This document shows, in pieces, positions 15,340 to 22,591 of a stretch of 27,045 bases of DNA; position 1 is the first letter of the stretch, and each line of letters begins with the position of its first letter. Source of the DNA: a virus; the IMG/VR virus record IMGVR_UViG_3300046001_001259, positions 1 through 27,045 of that record; one strand, 5' to 3'. The notes below the pieces were generated by a model. The model saw nothing but the letters and a program-made list of their open reading frames with translations. It searched no databases and was not told the origin of the DNA. Made by a program: the position numbers and the translations under genes.

Positions 15340-15551
15340 TTACATGTTCCTAACCATTCATCGAATATATTTACGGCTTCGTCAAAGTCTATGGCTAATA
15401 CTTTGGCTGATATGACGCCGTCTGTAATAGACATGTCAAACGGTACCACTCCGTTAAATCTAAAATCTTCAGGAGTATCAGTTTCGACAATGAACTCCTG
15501 TAAGTTCTTTGCTCTAAAAATTAAATTATTTGCCATGTCTACTGAATTCAT
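15336..15551 (-). CDS. Small acidic phage protein
   Basis: A 71-residue protein, acidic, with a beta-like core (FIVETDTPEDFRFNGVVPFD, 20-39) and a C-terminal helix (DEAVNIFDEWLG). The start at ATG 15551 overlaps the exonuclease stop as ATGA; an alternative ATG five codons in is possible. It is coupled to the exonuclease before it and the 14800 gene after it. Function unknown. Confidence 0.65.
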   Translation of the reverse strand: MNSVDMANNLIFRAKNLQEFIVETDTPEDFRFNGVVPFDMSITDGVISAKVLAIDFDEAVNIFDEWLGTCK

Positions 15552-16534
15552 AATACATACCTTGCATTTAACGGCTCAGCATACGCTTGCGCCTGATCGG
15601 AAATCTTTTTAAGATCATAAAGATTACAGAATTTAATAAGTCTAATACCAACTTGACTGATATTCTTATTAGCACTTGTTGCAGTAGCGATAGTTTCTGC
15701 AATGATAGTCTTAATCTCATCTGGTTGTGCAGACAGATCGATCAGCACTCGATTGCGTTCGTAGTCATCCAGCACACGATGCTCTTCACCGTTGTGGTCG
15801 GTCCAACGCTGAAGCATCATGTTGTTCCAATTGTAGCCTTTTGAGTCTCGATCACCGTAGGCCTCACGGAGACCAACCTTATTCTTTGTGCCTTTTTCCC
15901 GTACTCCCGGATATGCAGAGAATACATTGTCTGAGGTATCGCCTCGCATACACTTCTCAAAGAGTAACCACTGGGGGTCCGGAATGGCTTTTGGCTCTTG
16001 AGTCTTTTTATCAATAACTCTCTTACCTTTTGCATCGAAGATACCTTCATGTGTGATAGTAGTTTCCATAACACCATTATATTGTTTCACATTGGGTGCA
16101 ATAAGTTGTACAAAATCTGTGTCTGTGCTAATGATCACATGTTTATCATTTGGATGTGTCTGAATCCAACCTGCAATAAGATCATCTGCTTCTAGACGAG
16201 AATTTTGTAAGACTGTACAATTTGTCTTTTCTGTTACAAATTCTTTAAAGGTATCAAAGGCTTCCCAAAAGACTTTTTCTTCTTCTGCTTCACGCTCTGT
16301 ATGTGCGGCACGACTAGCGGCTCTTTGTGCCTTGTAAGGCTTGTAATGGTCTTTACGCCAGCTACGACCTTCTAAACAGAACACAACATGAGTACCGCCA
16401 AAGTCTTGCCACGCTTTTTTAATCGAATTAAGTGTAATATGAAACGCCATGCCTAGTTTGATATCAGCGTCACCGTTGATAACGTGACGAGCACGAAAGA
16501 ATGTGTTTGCTGTATCTACTAAAATATAAGTCAT
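15548..16534 (-). CDS. rnh: 5'-3' exonuclease / flap endonuclease (phage RNase H type)
   Basis: A 328-residue protein of the FEN/PIN superfamily. Acidic metal ligands appear in the expected order: D7 (ILVDTANTFF), E115-A-D117-D118 (LEADDLIA), D138 and D140 (ISTDTDFVQL), then D199 and D202 (GDTSDNVFSAYPGV), which leads into the helix-hairpin region. Arg/Lys-rich helices at about 60-85 fit the arch that threads the flap. The T4 member removes RNA primers from lagging-strand fragments and trims flaps. The length is close to T4 RNase H. It overlaps neighbours by ATGA on both sides. The family is secure; the rnh symbol rests on the T4-like context. Confidence 0.9.
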   Translation of the reverse strand: MTYILVDTANTFFRARHVINGDADIKLGMAFHITLNSIKKAWQDFGGTHVVFCLEGRSWRKDHYKPYKAQRAASRAAHTEREAEEEKVFWEAFDTFKEFVTEKTNCTVLQNSRLEADDLIAGWIQTHPNDKHVIISTDTDFVQLIAPNVKQYNGVMETTITHEGIFDAKGKRVIDKKTQEPKAIPDPQWLLFEKCMRGDTSDNVFSAYPGVREKGTKNKVGLREAYGDRDSKGYNWNNMMLQRWTDHNGEEHRVLDDYERNRVLIDLSAQPDEIKTIIAETIATATSANKNISQVGIRLIKFCNLYDLKKISDQAQAYAEPLNARYVL

Positions 16535-16968
16535 TTATTGTTTCTTTTCACACTTTGAATGTCAATAACACCTGTGTTAACTTCGGGCAAATTTTCATCT
16601 ACTACGACATTAGCACAGAGCTCTCTAAACCAGCGGTCTACAATTTCTTCGTCTTTATCACCGTCGTAACCGTAGCCCTCTTGCTTTAATTTTAACACAA
16701 AATGGTCGTTCCAGTCAAGTTCAAAAAAACCATTGCGTACATTGTCTTTATTGACATGTGTGTTAAGCACAGCAACATAAGGCTCTTCTTTACGAGTAGC
16801 TCGTTCTTTAGCTGTTAATTTGGACTGTTCTTCTGCTTGGGTAGCTCTTTCGGCTGCGGCGGTAGCATCTTGTGCAATCTTAGTAGCTTCACTAGCCGCT
16901 TTTAAACTGGCTTCTGTTTCGGCCCTAATCTTATCAATGCCAAATAACTTTTCAATCCATTTATTCAT
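16531..16968 (-). CDS. Coiled-coil phage protein with conserved acidic C-terminal domain
   Basis: From ATG 16968 the protein has 145 residues; a GTG four codons upstream is less likely. The ATG forms a TAATG overlap with the queE stop. The first 60 residues are Ala/Glu/Lys-rich helix, probably coiled coil. The rest contains PYVAVLNTHVNKDNVRNGFF and EEIVDRWFREL, an arrangement I recognise as a conserved protein of T4-like marine phages without known function. The contrast between a disordered or helical start and a conserved globular end suggests a scaffold plus a binding domain. Confidence 0.75.
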   Translation of the reverse strand: MNKWIEKLFGIDKIRAETEASLKAASEATKIAQDATAAAERATQAEEQSKLTAKERATRKEEPYVAVLNTHVNKDNVRNGFFELDWNDHFVLKLKQEGYGYDGDKDEEIVDRWFRELCANVVVDENLPEVNTGVIDIQSVKRNNK

Positions 16969-17816
16969 TAGGTTCCCCACTCATTTTTAAACAACGGCAC
17001 CTGTAATCTATCACTGTAGCGCAAGCCGTTTTTCATTGCCAAGTCTGCTACTGTACGATTGTTTAGTGCATAAACACTTTCTACACCACCAACGGGCATC
17101 AGATAAACATGACCGTTGAATCCTGCTCGTCGATAAGCGGCAATAGCACATTCTGCGTCTTTAAAGTCTTGTTCTGTAGCAATGACAAATTTTAAATATG
17201 CTGTGCCAACTTGTTCGTATTCGCAAACAATTTCAGGTTTAATAGCATCGTCCCAAGACTCGCCTGAACAAGGAAGTTTAGCACTTACTGAGAATGTAAT
17301 TTCTCTTTCATCATTACCGAACGACCAATCGGTTAAGTATTCTTTAAACTTGGGATCAAGTTTCTGAGTACCGTTTGTTTCAAAGGTAATCTCTTTTAAT
17401 CCTGCCATCTTAGGATGACTCAGCAAGTCTGGATATGCTCGTTGCCAACCTAGCAAAGGCTCACCGCCCGTGATAACTAGATGCTCGTCCTTCCACTCAT
17501 TGAAGGGCAGTATCTCCATGATTCTGTCTGCAATGGCGTCTGATGTAAGCATAGGACTAAGGTCCTTAAAACGTGGATCCCAAGAAGCATAACTATCGCA
17601 ACCAGTACTAACCAACGGAAGTTCTTCATAGACTTTAAATTCAGTGATGCGTTCAGCAATAGATTCAACCTCTGTGCTTAGTTCACCACGAGGCATGCCA
17701 AAGCCTGCACATTTAAAGTTACAACCAAATGTGCGTAGAAACACAGACGGAACGCCCATATAGCGTCCTTCACCTTGTATGCTGTAGAACAGCTCTGCTA
17801 TTTTTAATTTACTCAT
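16968..17816 (-). CDS. queE: 7-carboxy-7-deazaguanine synthase, radical SAM (QueE)
   Basis: A 282-residue protein converting carboxytetrahydropterin to 7-carboxy-7-deazaguanine. Family landmarks are FYSIQGEG (10-17), PSVFLRTFGC (23-32), ITGGEPLL (115-122) and FETNGT. The cluster cysteines are unusual: C32 and C36 are in place (GCNFKC), but the third position is Phe39. The usual C-D-T/S-x-Y continuation appears later as CDSYASWD from C73, giving C-x3-C-x36-C. I read this as an insertion in the cluster loop. A shift of the cluster motif is not unprecedented in QueE (Burkholderia multivorans QueE has C-x14-C-x2-C). It works between QueD and the transglycosylase, both encoded in the same run. The start is ATG 17816 without a strong ribosome site. 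Confidence 0.88.
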   Translation of the reverse strand: MSKLKIAELFYSIQGEGRYMGVPSVFLRTFGCNFKCAGFGMPRGELSTEVESIAERITEFKVYEELPLVSTGCDSYASWDPRFKDLSPMLTSDAIADRIMEILPFNEWKDEHLVITGGEPLLGWQRAYPDLLSHPKMAGLKEITFETNGTQKLDPKFKEYLTDWSFGNDEREITFSVSAKLPCSGESWDDAIKPEIVCEYEQVGTAYLKFVIATEQDFKDAECAIAAYRRAGFNGHVYLMPVGGVESVYALNNRTVADLAMKNGLRYSDRLQVPLFKNEWGT

Positions 17817-17822
17817 AGTTTA

Positions 17823-17987
17823 TTATACACTCTTTTTCTCTAAAAGCCAAGAACCATCTCCCCGATCCTTCCATTCTAATGTGTCTCCTTCTTTCCAACC
17901 TGCTTGTTCTAGCAGGTCTGGAGGAAACTGGAGTATGGCATCCCCAGTTTCTGGATCTTCCTCAACCGTTAAGGTCCAATTGTTCAT
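17823..17987 (-). CDS. AbrB/MazE-like small DNA-binding protein
   Basis: A 54-residue protein from ATG 17987, with GAGG just upstream and an ATGA overlap with the previous gene. An in-frame GTG nine codons earlier is less likely. The pattern ILQFPPDLLEQAGWKEGDTL followed by a short strand pair (DGSWLLEKK) matches the swapped-hairpin AbrB/SpoVT/MazE fold: a strand, a Pro-led helix, GxKxGD, then strands. Such proteins bind DNA as dimers. No toxin partner is next to it, so a phage regulator is more likely than an antitoxin. The fold assignment is from motif only. Confidence 0.5.
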   Translation of the reverse strand: MNNWTLTVEEDPETGDAILQFPPDLLEQAGWKEGDTLEWKDRGDGSWLLEKKSV

Positions 17988-18178
17988 AATGCCTCGCTTA
18001 TAAGAATTTTGCACATAAATGCATCTTGTTCGTTTTTGAAAATAAATTCCATATTATTTTCAGTAGGATGGGATGTATACTTATCACCTGGTAATCCAAA
18101 GTGCTCAATTATTGTAGCACATACTTCATTCCACCAAATGTTAGATTGGTTTTCCCAAGGGACGTTAATGATATTCAT
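17984..18178 (-). CDS. Small phage protein, unknown function
   Basis: A 64-residue protein with a Trp-rich start (NVPWENQSNIWWNEVCATII) and a helical end. It overlaps the next gene as ATGA and the previous gene by four bases, so coding is supported by chained coupling rather than by family. No motif is recognised. Confidence 0.6.
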   Translation of the reverse strand: MNIINVPWENQSNIWWNEVCATIIEHFGLPGDKYTSHPTENNMEFIFKNEQDAFMCKILISEAL

Positions 18179-18360
18179 TCTGGCAATGCTGTAAATCTTG
18201 ACAAGAAGCTGTCTTTGTAACAGCTATATTCTCGGGGAGGATCTCCTGCCTCGTCTCTATAGTGTATCCAATCGTGTCCGTCTTGTTCTATTTCATGCAA
18301 GACTATAAATTTTTTACTATGATCATTTCCGGTCCAGCGACTACCTTCTTTTATTTTCAT
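18175..18360 (-). CDS. Small phage protein, probably one compact beta domain
   Basis: A 61-residue protein with strands KKFIVLHEIEQDGHDWIHY (16-34) and EYSCYKDSFLSRFTAL. It looks like a small beta barrel with an aromatic face, similar in feel to short conserved phage proteins, but I cannot name the family. ATG 18360 follows the 18363 gene by two bases and AAGGAA lies just upstream, at the end of that gene. Confidence 0.6.
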   Translation of the reverse strand: MKIKEGSRWTGNDHSKKFIVLHEIEQDGHDWIHYRDEAGDPPREYSCYKDSFLSRFTALPE

Positions 18361-18362
18361 AA

Positions 18363-18494
18363 TTATTCCTTAAAGCATTTATCAACCCAACCGGTTACAG
18401 CAACTAACCACCCATATCCGGCCGGCTCACCCCAATATACCCATGCTAGAAACACAGCACAGATAGTAATAATAATTGCTAGCGATCGTTTCAT
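18363..18494 (-). CDS. 43-residue single-span membrane protein
   Basis: A short gene reading from ATG 18494 to TAA at 18363-18365. It begins MKRSLAIIITICAVFLAWVY: two basic residues followed by about 16 hydrophobic ones, then an aromatic and charged tail of about 20 residues ending KCFKE. This is a typical N-in or signal-anchor membrane segment; a signal peptide is possible but no clear cleavage site is seen. It forms an ATGA overlap with the phosphoribosyltransferase stop and ends two bases before the next gene, fitting the packing exactly. Candidate roles include superinfection exclusion or lysis timing, by analogy only. Confidence 0.65.
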   Translation of the reverse strand: MKRSLAIIITICAVFLAWVYWGEPAGYGWLVAVTGWVDKCFKE

Positions 18495-18988
18495 TTAGCC
18501 CACCATTCTTCGTAGGGGAATTCAATCCAAACATCTTCTTCTGCCTTATTTACTTCCATACCCCAGTAGTTCATACCTTTACTACATTGACTGGATAGAT
18601 TGTCTACTACTACGGCAAAACGAACATTGCCGCCCCAGATATGTTCCCAGCGTTCATCGTAGGGAAAACAACCACTAGGCCAATCCTTCATAATCCAATT
18701 TAGTGTGCTACCTTGGTCGTTGATGTCGTCAACAATTAGGATATTCTTTCCGTCAAATGCATCTTCGGCCATGCCTAAGTTACTGGTACACTCTCCACCG
18801 TCACGCAGACTGACATCTAGCGATTGCATAGGAATATTAAAATAATGACTGATCATAACAGCTGGTAGTAGTCCACCGCGAGTTAACCCTACAATATAAT
18901 CTGGACGCCAATCACTAGCGCCAATTTGTTTGCAAATATTTGCAACTAGATTTTTAAATTGTTTATTTTTAATTATGAGCTTGTTCAT
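18491..18988 (-). CDS. Type I phosphoribosyltransferase
   Basis: A 165-residue protein with the PRPP-binding loop ILIVDDINDQGSTL (83-96) and an upstream IVGLTRGGLLPAV (32-44) that forms the pyrophosphate loop. This is the layout of purine phosphoribosyltransferases such as the xanthine-guanine type, which join a base to PRPP. The base cannot be read from the sequence. In this window a role in purine salvage, or in handling a deazaguanine base, would suit the neighbouring genes; the second is speculation. It overlaps the cupin by 20 bases and the small membrane protein by four. Confidence 0.8.
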   Translation of the reverse strand: MNKLIIKNKQFKNLVANICKQIGASDWRPDYIVGLTRGGLLPAVMISHYFNIPMQSLDVSLRDGGECTSNLGMAEDAFDGKNILIVDDINDQGSTLNWIMKDWPSGCFPYDERWEHIWGGNVRFAVVVDNLSSQCSKGMNYWGMEVNKAEEDVWIEFPYEEWWAK

Positions 18989-19436
18989 ATCTTTCTTTCA
19001 AATATTGTTCGTGTTGTATCCATTTGTTATTGACTAAAAATCCCCAATCTCTTTTCTTGGGACCGGGCATAAACAATGTCCATGCAGTTACGCTAGGATC
19101 AAGCTCAATGCGATGGTAGCTATTAGCCCTGCATATACGAAAACTGCCAGGTCCTCTCCATACACACATTTCAGCGATCTTGTTACCCTTGTTGTCAAAT
19201 TGTGGAAGCCATTCATAATACCCGCCTTTTAGTATTAGAGTAGCATAAGGCCACGGATGATCATGTACATCATCTGGGTCACCTTTTAAGAACTTATGTA
19301 AGAATACATTAAAGGGAAAACGGTCTCTATCTTTTAGAAACAGATAATAGCGTTCAAGATAAGGTTCGTCACTCTGACGATCCATAACAATACGCTTGCG
19401 ACCCATGCGATCTAAAAAATCTAGAAACCATTTCAT
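18969..19436 (-). CDS. Cupin-fold protein
   Basis: A 155-residue protein with the two cupin motifs. Motif 1 is DDVHDHPWPYATLILKGGYYEW (55-76), giving H58, H60 and E75 as likely metal ligands. Motif 2 is GPGSFRICRANSYHRIEL (95-112), giving H108. A single cupin domain of this size can be an oxygenase, an isomerase or a binding protein, so the reaction is not predicted. It follows folE by three bases and overlaps the phosphoribosyltransferase. Its steady place in the nucleotide block suggests a small-molecule role. Confidence 0.7.
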   Translation of the reverse strand: MKWFLDFLDRMGRKRIVMDRQSDEPYLERYYLFLKDRDRFPFNVFLHKFLKGDPDDVHDHPWPYATLILKGGYYEWLPQFDNKGNKIAEMCVWRGPGSFRICRANSYHRIELDPSVTAWTLFMPGPKKRDWGFLVNNKWIQHEQYLKERYEQAHN

Positions 19437-19439
19437 ATA

Positions 19440-20186
19440 TTACCTTGGAGCAAATTCTTGCTGTAGTTTAATGTTGTCAAAGAACTCTTTCTTTGTATGA
19501 GGATCGTCTTTGAATGTGCCTTTGAGCACTGTAGTCTGTGTCAGTGAGCTATGTGCCATGATGCCGCGATTTTCGCAACATCCGTGAACTGCTTGAACAT
19601 ATACTGCTACATTCTCTGAGTCAGTTGCTTTGCTAATTTCTCGGGCTATGTCGTTACACAATTCTTCTTGTAGTGTTCCTCGACGAGCACACCATTGTGC
19701 GATACGAGTATATTTAGAAAGACCAATGAGTTTATTAGCGGCAATGATACCGATGTAGGCAACCCCAGATACAGGCTGGTGATGATGAGAGCACATGGAC
19801 CGTAGCTCACTGCGAACCACGAGCATACCTTCGTAACGGTCTGCAGAATCATTTGGGAATGCTGTTGCGTCTGGTGCTGTTTCATATCTTCCTGCCATTA
19901 CTTCATTAAAATACATTTTAGCAAGTCGTTGGGCTGTACCTTTTGAATTAGGATCGTTCTCACGATCAATTAGCAAACAATCTAAAACTTTTTCAAAAGC
20001 TAGAGTTGTTTCGTTGATTAGCTCTTCTTTCATTTTGTCATCAATGTATTCACTGATGTTATCTCCAGCCCAAAATCTTTTACCATTGCGTTTCATTACA
20101 AAACCCAAATAGTTATGCGCTGTGCCTACTTGATAACCACTGTCGCCGTACATAGCGTCAAGTGCTGTTTCTTTTTTATCTGTCAA
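19440..20186 (-). CDS. folE: GTP cyclohydrolase I (FolE)
   Basis: A 248-residue protein catalysing GTP to dihydroneopterin triphosphate, the first step to tetrahydropterins and 7-deazaguanines. Zinc ligands are present: C132 and H135 (MCSHHHQP) and C203 (HGCCENRG). The core GLSKYTRIAQWCARR is typical of the family. The first 50 residues form an extension beyond the usual catalytic core. The start is TTG 20186, supported by GGAG eight bases upstream; the next ATG is 11 codons in and would lack a site. A gap of 40 bases separates it from the glycosyltransferase gene, and it holds only a five-base-pair hairpin (ATGTC...GACAT). Likely source of pterin for queD and queE in the same run. Confidence 0.92.
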   Translation of the reverse strand: MTDKKETALDAMYGDSGYQVGTAHNYLGFVMKRNGKRFWAGDNISEYIDDKMKEELINETTLAFEKVLDCLLIDRENDPNSKGTAQRLAKMYFNEVMAGRYETAPDATAFPNDSADRYEGMLVVRSELRSMCSHHHQPVSGVAYIGIIAANKLIGLSKYTRIAQWCARRGTLQEELCNDIAREISKATDSENVAVYVQAVHGCCENRGIMAHSSLTQTTVLKGTFKDDPHTKKEFFDNIKLQQEFAPR

Positions 20187-20226
20187 TTAAATTTCTCCGA
20201 GTTAATGTCGTGGATGACATAAATTA

Positions 20227-21330
20227 TTATTTTAACATCTCTAATAGCTTATTGCAACTAAAAAAGTTTTCTTTTAATTCATATACCTGTTTATTTAGGC
20301 TAGGCAAGAATTTTTCGTAATTATTCATGTACTGAATAATCTTGTTACAGACTTCTGGTCTGTGTGCCTCGTAGGCAGTATAGCTTTCAGTCCATTCGCT
20401 AGGATACTTAAATGTATCAAATGCCATCTCGCTATAACTTAGTCTATCAGGCACCATTGGAATAGCATCAACTACAGCACCTTCGTACCAACTGATGCCT
20501 AGAGTTTCTTGTAGGTTAGCACTGAACACTAACTTAGCTTCACCCAGCAAGTTATGATATTCGTTCTTTGTAAGTTGTTGATCTTGACAAACAACAAATT
20601 CGTATTGAGGAAGATATTGTTTTAGGTCACGGAAGATCTCAACCTGCTTCTCAGGAGCAATACGATGCGGAAACAAAATGAGATCACGCTTGGGCATGTT
20701 CTTATACATTAGCAAAGTATCTTGCATATACTCCATGGGCCATCCTGTACGCACAAACTTAGGATACTCTCCGCTTAGTATTTCTTCAAGTTCTTCCTCG
20801 TACCAAGGATTTTCTGCACTATGTCCATTGTTCAATAATTCTCTATTAAACATTTCTATATGGAATTCTGTAGCAAAGTAGTTGTGATCAAAAGCAGAAA
20901 AGAATGATTTCTCTGCATTTCTAACCCAAGGCTTATTACCAACAAGACGACCTAGGAAGTCTTGTGGATCATAACTGCCGGCATGCCATAGTCCGTGTGT
21001 GGTTACTGGAATGCCCAGCAGTTCACTCATGTATTTTAAGTTTATGATGCCTGGATGCCAAGCGTCAGTAAAGATAAAATGATCGCCAGCCTTGATGGAT
21101 CCTGTACAAAAAAGTCTTCCAAGCTGTTCAACTTGGCTTGCCTTATAGATATTAGTGCCCCCAAAATTGAGAAATGCACCAGGAGTAGTGGCGCTAGGAA
21201 TATCGCTAGGGCCCGATATAACATGAACTTCATGTCCTGCCTTTCGTAAGAGATTAGGTACATGGGCCTTCCATTGACCCGTGTACCTTGTTTCTACTGC
21301 TTCTAGATCAACGAGAAAAACTTTGCTCAT
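20227..21330 (-). CDS. GT-B glycosyltransferase, GT4-like
   Basis: From ATG 21330 the protein has 367 residues; the in-frame extension further upstream covers the 21308 gene and is rejected. It opens SKVFLVDLEAVETRYTGQWK, has VISGPSD at the end of an early strand, a donor-domain opening LILFPHRIAPEKQVEIFRDL, and the E-x7-E motif in ANLQETLGISWYEGAVV near the C-terminus, typical of retaining GT4 enzymes. These use a nucleotide sugar without a metal. It sits between folE and queD, away from the + strand sugar island. Possible targets include DNA, a modified base or a small molecule. No ribosome site is visible, so translation may be coupled through the 23-base overlap with the 21308 gene. Confidence 0.75.
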   Translation of the reverse strand: MSKVFLVDLEAVETRYTGQWKAHVPNLLRKAGHEVHVISGPSDIPSATTPGAFLNFGGTNIYKASQVEQLGRLFCTGSIKAGDHFIFTDAWHPGIINLKYMSELLGIPVTTHGLWHAGSYDPQDFLGRLVGNKPWVRNAEKSFFSAFDHNYFATEFHIEMFNRELLNNGHSAENPWYEEELEEILSGEYPKFVRTGWPMEYMQDTLLMYKNMPKRDLILFPHRIAPEKQVEIFRDLKQYLPQYEFVVCQDQQLTKNEYHNLLGEAKLVFSANLQETLGISWYEGAVVDAIPMVPDRLSYSEMAFDTFKYPSEWTESYTAYEAHRPEVCNKIIQYMNNYEKFLPSLNKQVYELKENFFSCNKLLEMLK

Positions 21331-21574
21331 TGCGTGGACCGCGATAGTTGTTTTGTCCTCGAGGCTTGTATTCGCCTTTTGGTACCCATGGTCTCCGTGG
21401 ACGCTGACTATCAAGGAAAGCCTTGTAGTTAACATTGGCACGATCATAAAGATGTGCCGGATTAAAATCACACAATTCCATTCTACAGAAATCGTGATAT
21501 GCCTCTAGGTCGTCAAAGACCTTGTTAACTTCGGGCTTCATTGTAAGATATTTCTTGAGCCATTCTTGAGCCAT
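21308..21574 (-). CDS. Small phage protein with basic Arg/Gly/Pro tail
   Basis: An 88-residue protein. The N-terminal half is helical (WLKKYLTMKPEVNKVFDDLE, 5-24) and contains LEAYHDFCRMELCDFNPAHL. The C-terminal third is basic and low-complexity (Arg-Pro and Arg-Gly repeats), likely to be disordered and able to bind nucleic acid. I associate this combination with small conserved proteins of marine T4-like phages. It starts at ATG 21574 after AAGGAAAG. Function unknown. Confidence 0.7.
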   Translation of the reverse strand: MAQEWLKKYLTMKPEVNKVFDDLEAYHDFCRMELCDFNPAHLYDRANVNYKAFLDSQRPRRPWVPKGEYKPRGQNNYRGPRNEQSFSR

Positions 21575-21588
21575 TATAGCTTTCCTTA

Positions 21589-21978
21589 TTAATACTTGAT
21601 AAAAGAACCATTTTCTCCGTCTTCGGAGACCTCAATCCAAATCTCACGACCTGGATACTTTGTGGAGATAGCGTCAAACAAATCGCCTGACATCATCTCG
21701 CAACTCTTGTGATCTAAACTTAGTGTAGCATCTTTGTAAAGATTTTCCAACCATCTCTTGAACTGAATAAACTCAATATCACGGTCATCGTGTGTTACGC
21801 CTATCCAAACTTTAAAGTGGAAGATGTGACGATGTTCGTTAGCGAGAAACGAAACATCATATTCGTCGCCTGTGGCTAGATTAGGATCAGTTGCTGCCGC
21901 AGGATAACGATGCATACCTTCTTTACGGAAAGTAACCCAGATCATTTTGTTTGGGCGAATGTCTTGACGAATAATCAT
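21589..21978 (-). CDS. queD: QueD/PTPS-family protein without the usual catalytic cysteine
   Basis: A 129-residue protein of the 6-pyruvoyl-tetrahydropterin synthase family, which in this pathway makes carboxytetrahydropterin. Zinc ligands are present as H23 (GMHRYPAA) and H49/H51 (EHRHIFHF, the HGH equivalent). LDHKSCE (88-94) and the closing VSEDGENGSF (117-126) match the LDH and Glu motifs. At the site four residues before HGH, where the family has Cys, this protein has L45; C93 is the only Cys in the chain. The pattern fits phage-type QueD-like proteins I recall from cyanophages. It may use C93, or may do a related reaction. ATGA overlap with the 21975 gene. Confidence 0.75.
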   Translation of the reverse strand: MIIRQDIRPNKMIWVTFRKEGMHRYPAAATDPNLATGDEYDVSFLANEHRHIFHFKVWIGVTHDDRDIEFIQFKRWLENLYKDATLSLDHKSCEMMSGDLFDAISTKYPGREIWIEVSEDGENGSFIKY

Positions 21979-22202
21979 ACTGATAGCAGTCCTTTAGCAA
22001 ACGATTGAATTTCTTCTTTAGTCATATGGAAATTATAGGTGCTGGTAGAGTCTACTTCGCCTTTATCGTTAAGACATTCTTGAATAACATCAACAGCCAT
22101 TAATCCTTTGGGAACCATTGCTTCCCAAGATTCTACACGCACTCTAAATGCAGCATCTTCTTTAACTACAAACTTTTTTACTTTTAAACTTTCGTGTTTC
22201 AT
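21975..22202 (-). CDS. Small phage protein, unknown function
   Basis: A 75-residue protein with a beta-rich first half (FVVKEDAAFRVRVESWEAMV) and a helix at the C-terminus (KEEIQSFAKGLL). It is locked between neighbours by ATGA overlaps, upstream with the 22199 gene and downstream with queD. No motif is visible and no function is proposed; its constant pairing with queD can be tested in relatives. Confidence 0.65.
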   Translation of the reverse strand: MKHESLKVKKFVVKEDAAFRVRVESWEAMVPKGLMAVDVIQECLNDKGEVDSTSTYNFHMTKEEIQSFAKGLLSV

Positions 22203-22591
22203 CTCAAACTCTCCATAGTGATGATTTTTGCTAACTCTTCTCCAAGCTCTTTGTCGTCTGTAACTACATGCAGACTGTGTTTATGATCATCTCGTTGACG
22301 ATCATACTTGGTAGTTTCAATGATAGTTCCACCACTGGCACTATATACATTCAATCTAAATCCTTGTGATTGAATATTTGGACCGTCGCTGTCAACAGCA
22401 ATAGCATTGCCGTACTCTAGCTCGTCATCGTTCATTAGCCAGTTTCGAATTCTTTGTTTAAATGTTAATTTCATAGGTTTTTCTTCTACTGTATATCGTA
22501 CAGGACGGACCGTGTTGTTTAATGTCTTTATCGACCTCTGTAAGCGGTGAATAGACTTTGCGGTTGAGGCATATTGCCCAATATTACTCAT
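22199..22591 (-). CDS. Conserved phage protein with extra N-terminal segment
   Basis: A 130-residue protein from ATG 22591, in an ATGA overlap with the 22588 gene. The part from M40 (MKLTFKQRIRNWLMND) to the end (LAKIITMESLR) is of a type I recall in marine T4-like phages. The first 39 residues are basic and probably helical and may be an addition particular to this phage. A second start at M40 would give 91 residues. Predicted globular beta-rich domain in the middle (GFRLNVYSASGGTIIETTKY). Function unknown. Confidence 0.65.
   Translation of the reverse strand: MSNIGQYASTAKSIHRLQRSIKTLNNTVRPVRYTVEEKPMKLTFKQRIRNWLMNDDELEYGNAIAVDSDGPNIQSQGFRLNVYSASGGTIIETTKYDRQRDDHKHSLHVVTDDKELGEELAKIITMESLR

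Noticed and set aside
20942-20965. Seven-base-pair inverted repeat ACAAGAC/GTCTTGT
   Set aside because: It lies in the middle of the transferase gene without any start, stop or T-tract nearby; likely chance.
21331-21471. 47-codon N-terminal extension of the 20227 transferase
   Set aside because: It would cover most of the separate 21308 gene, and the GT-B fold clearly begins at ATG 21330.
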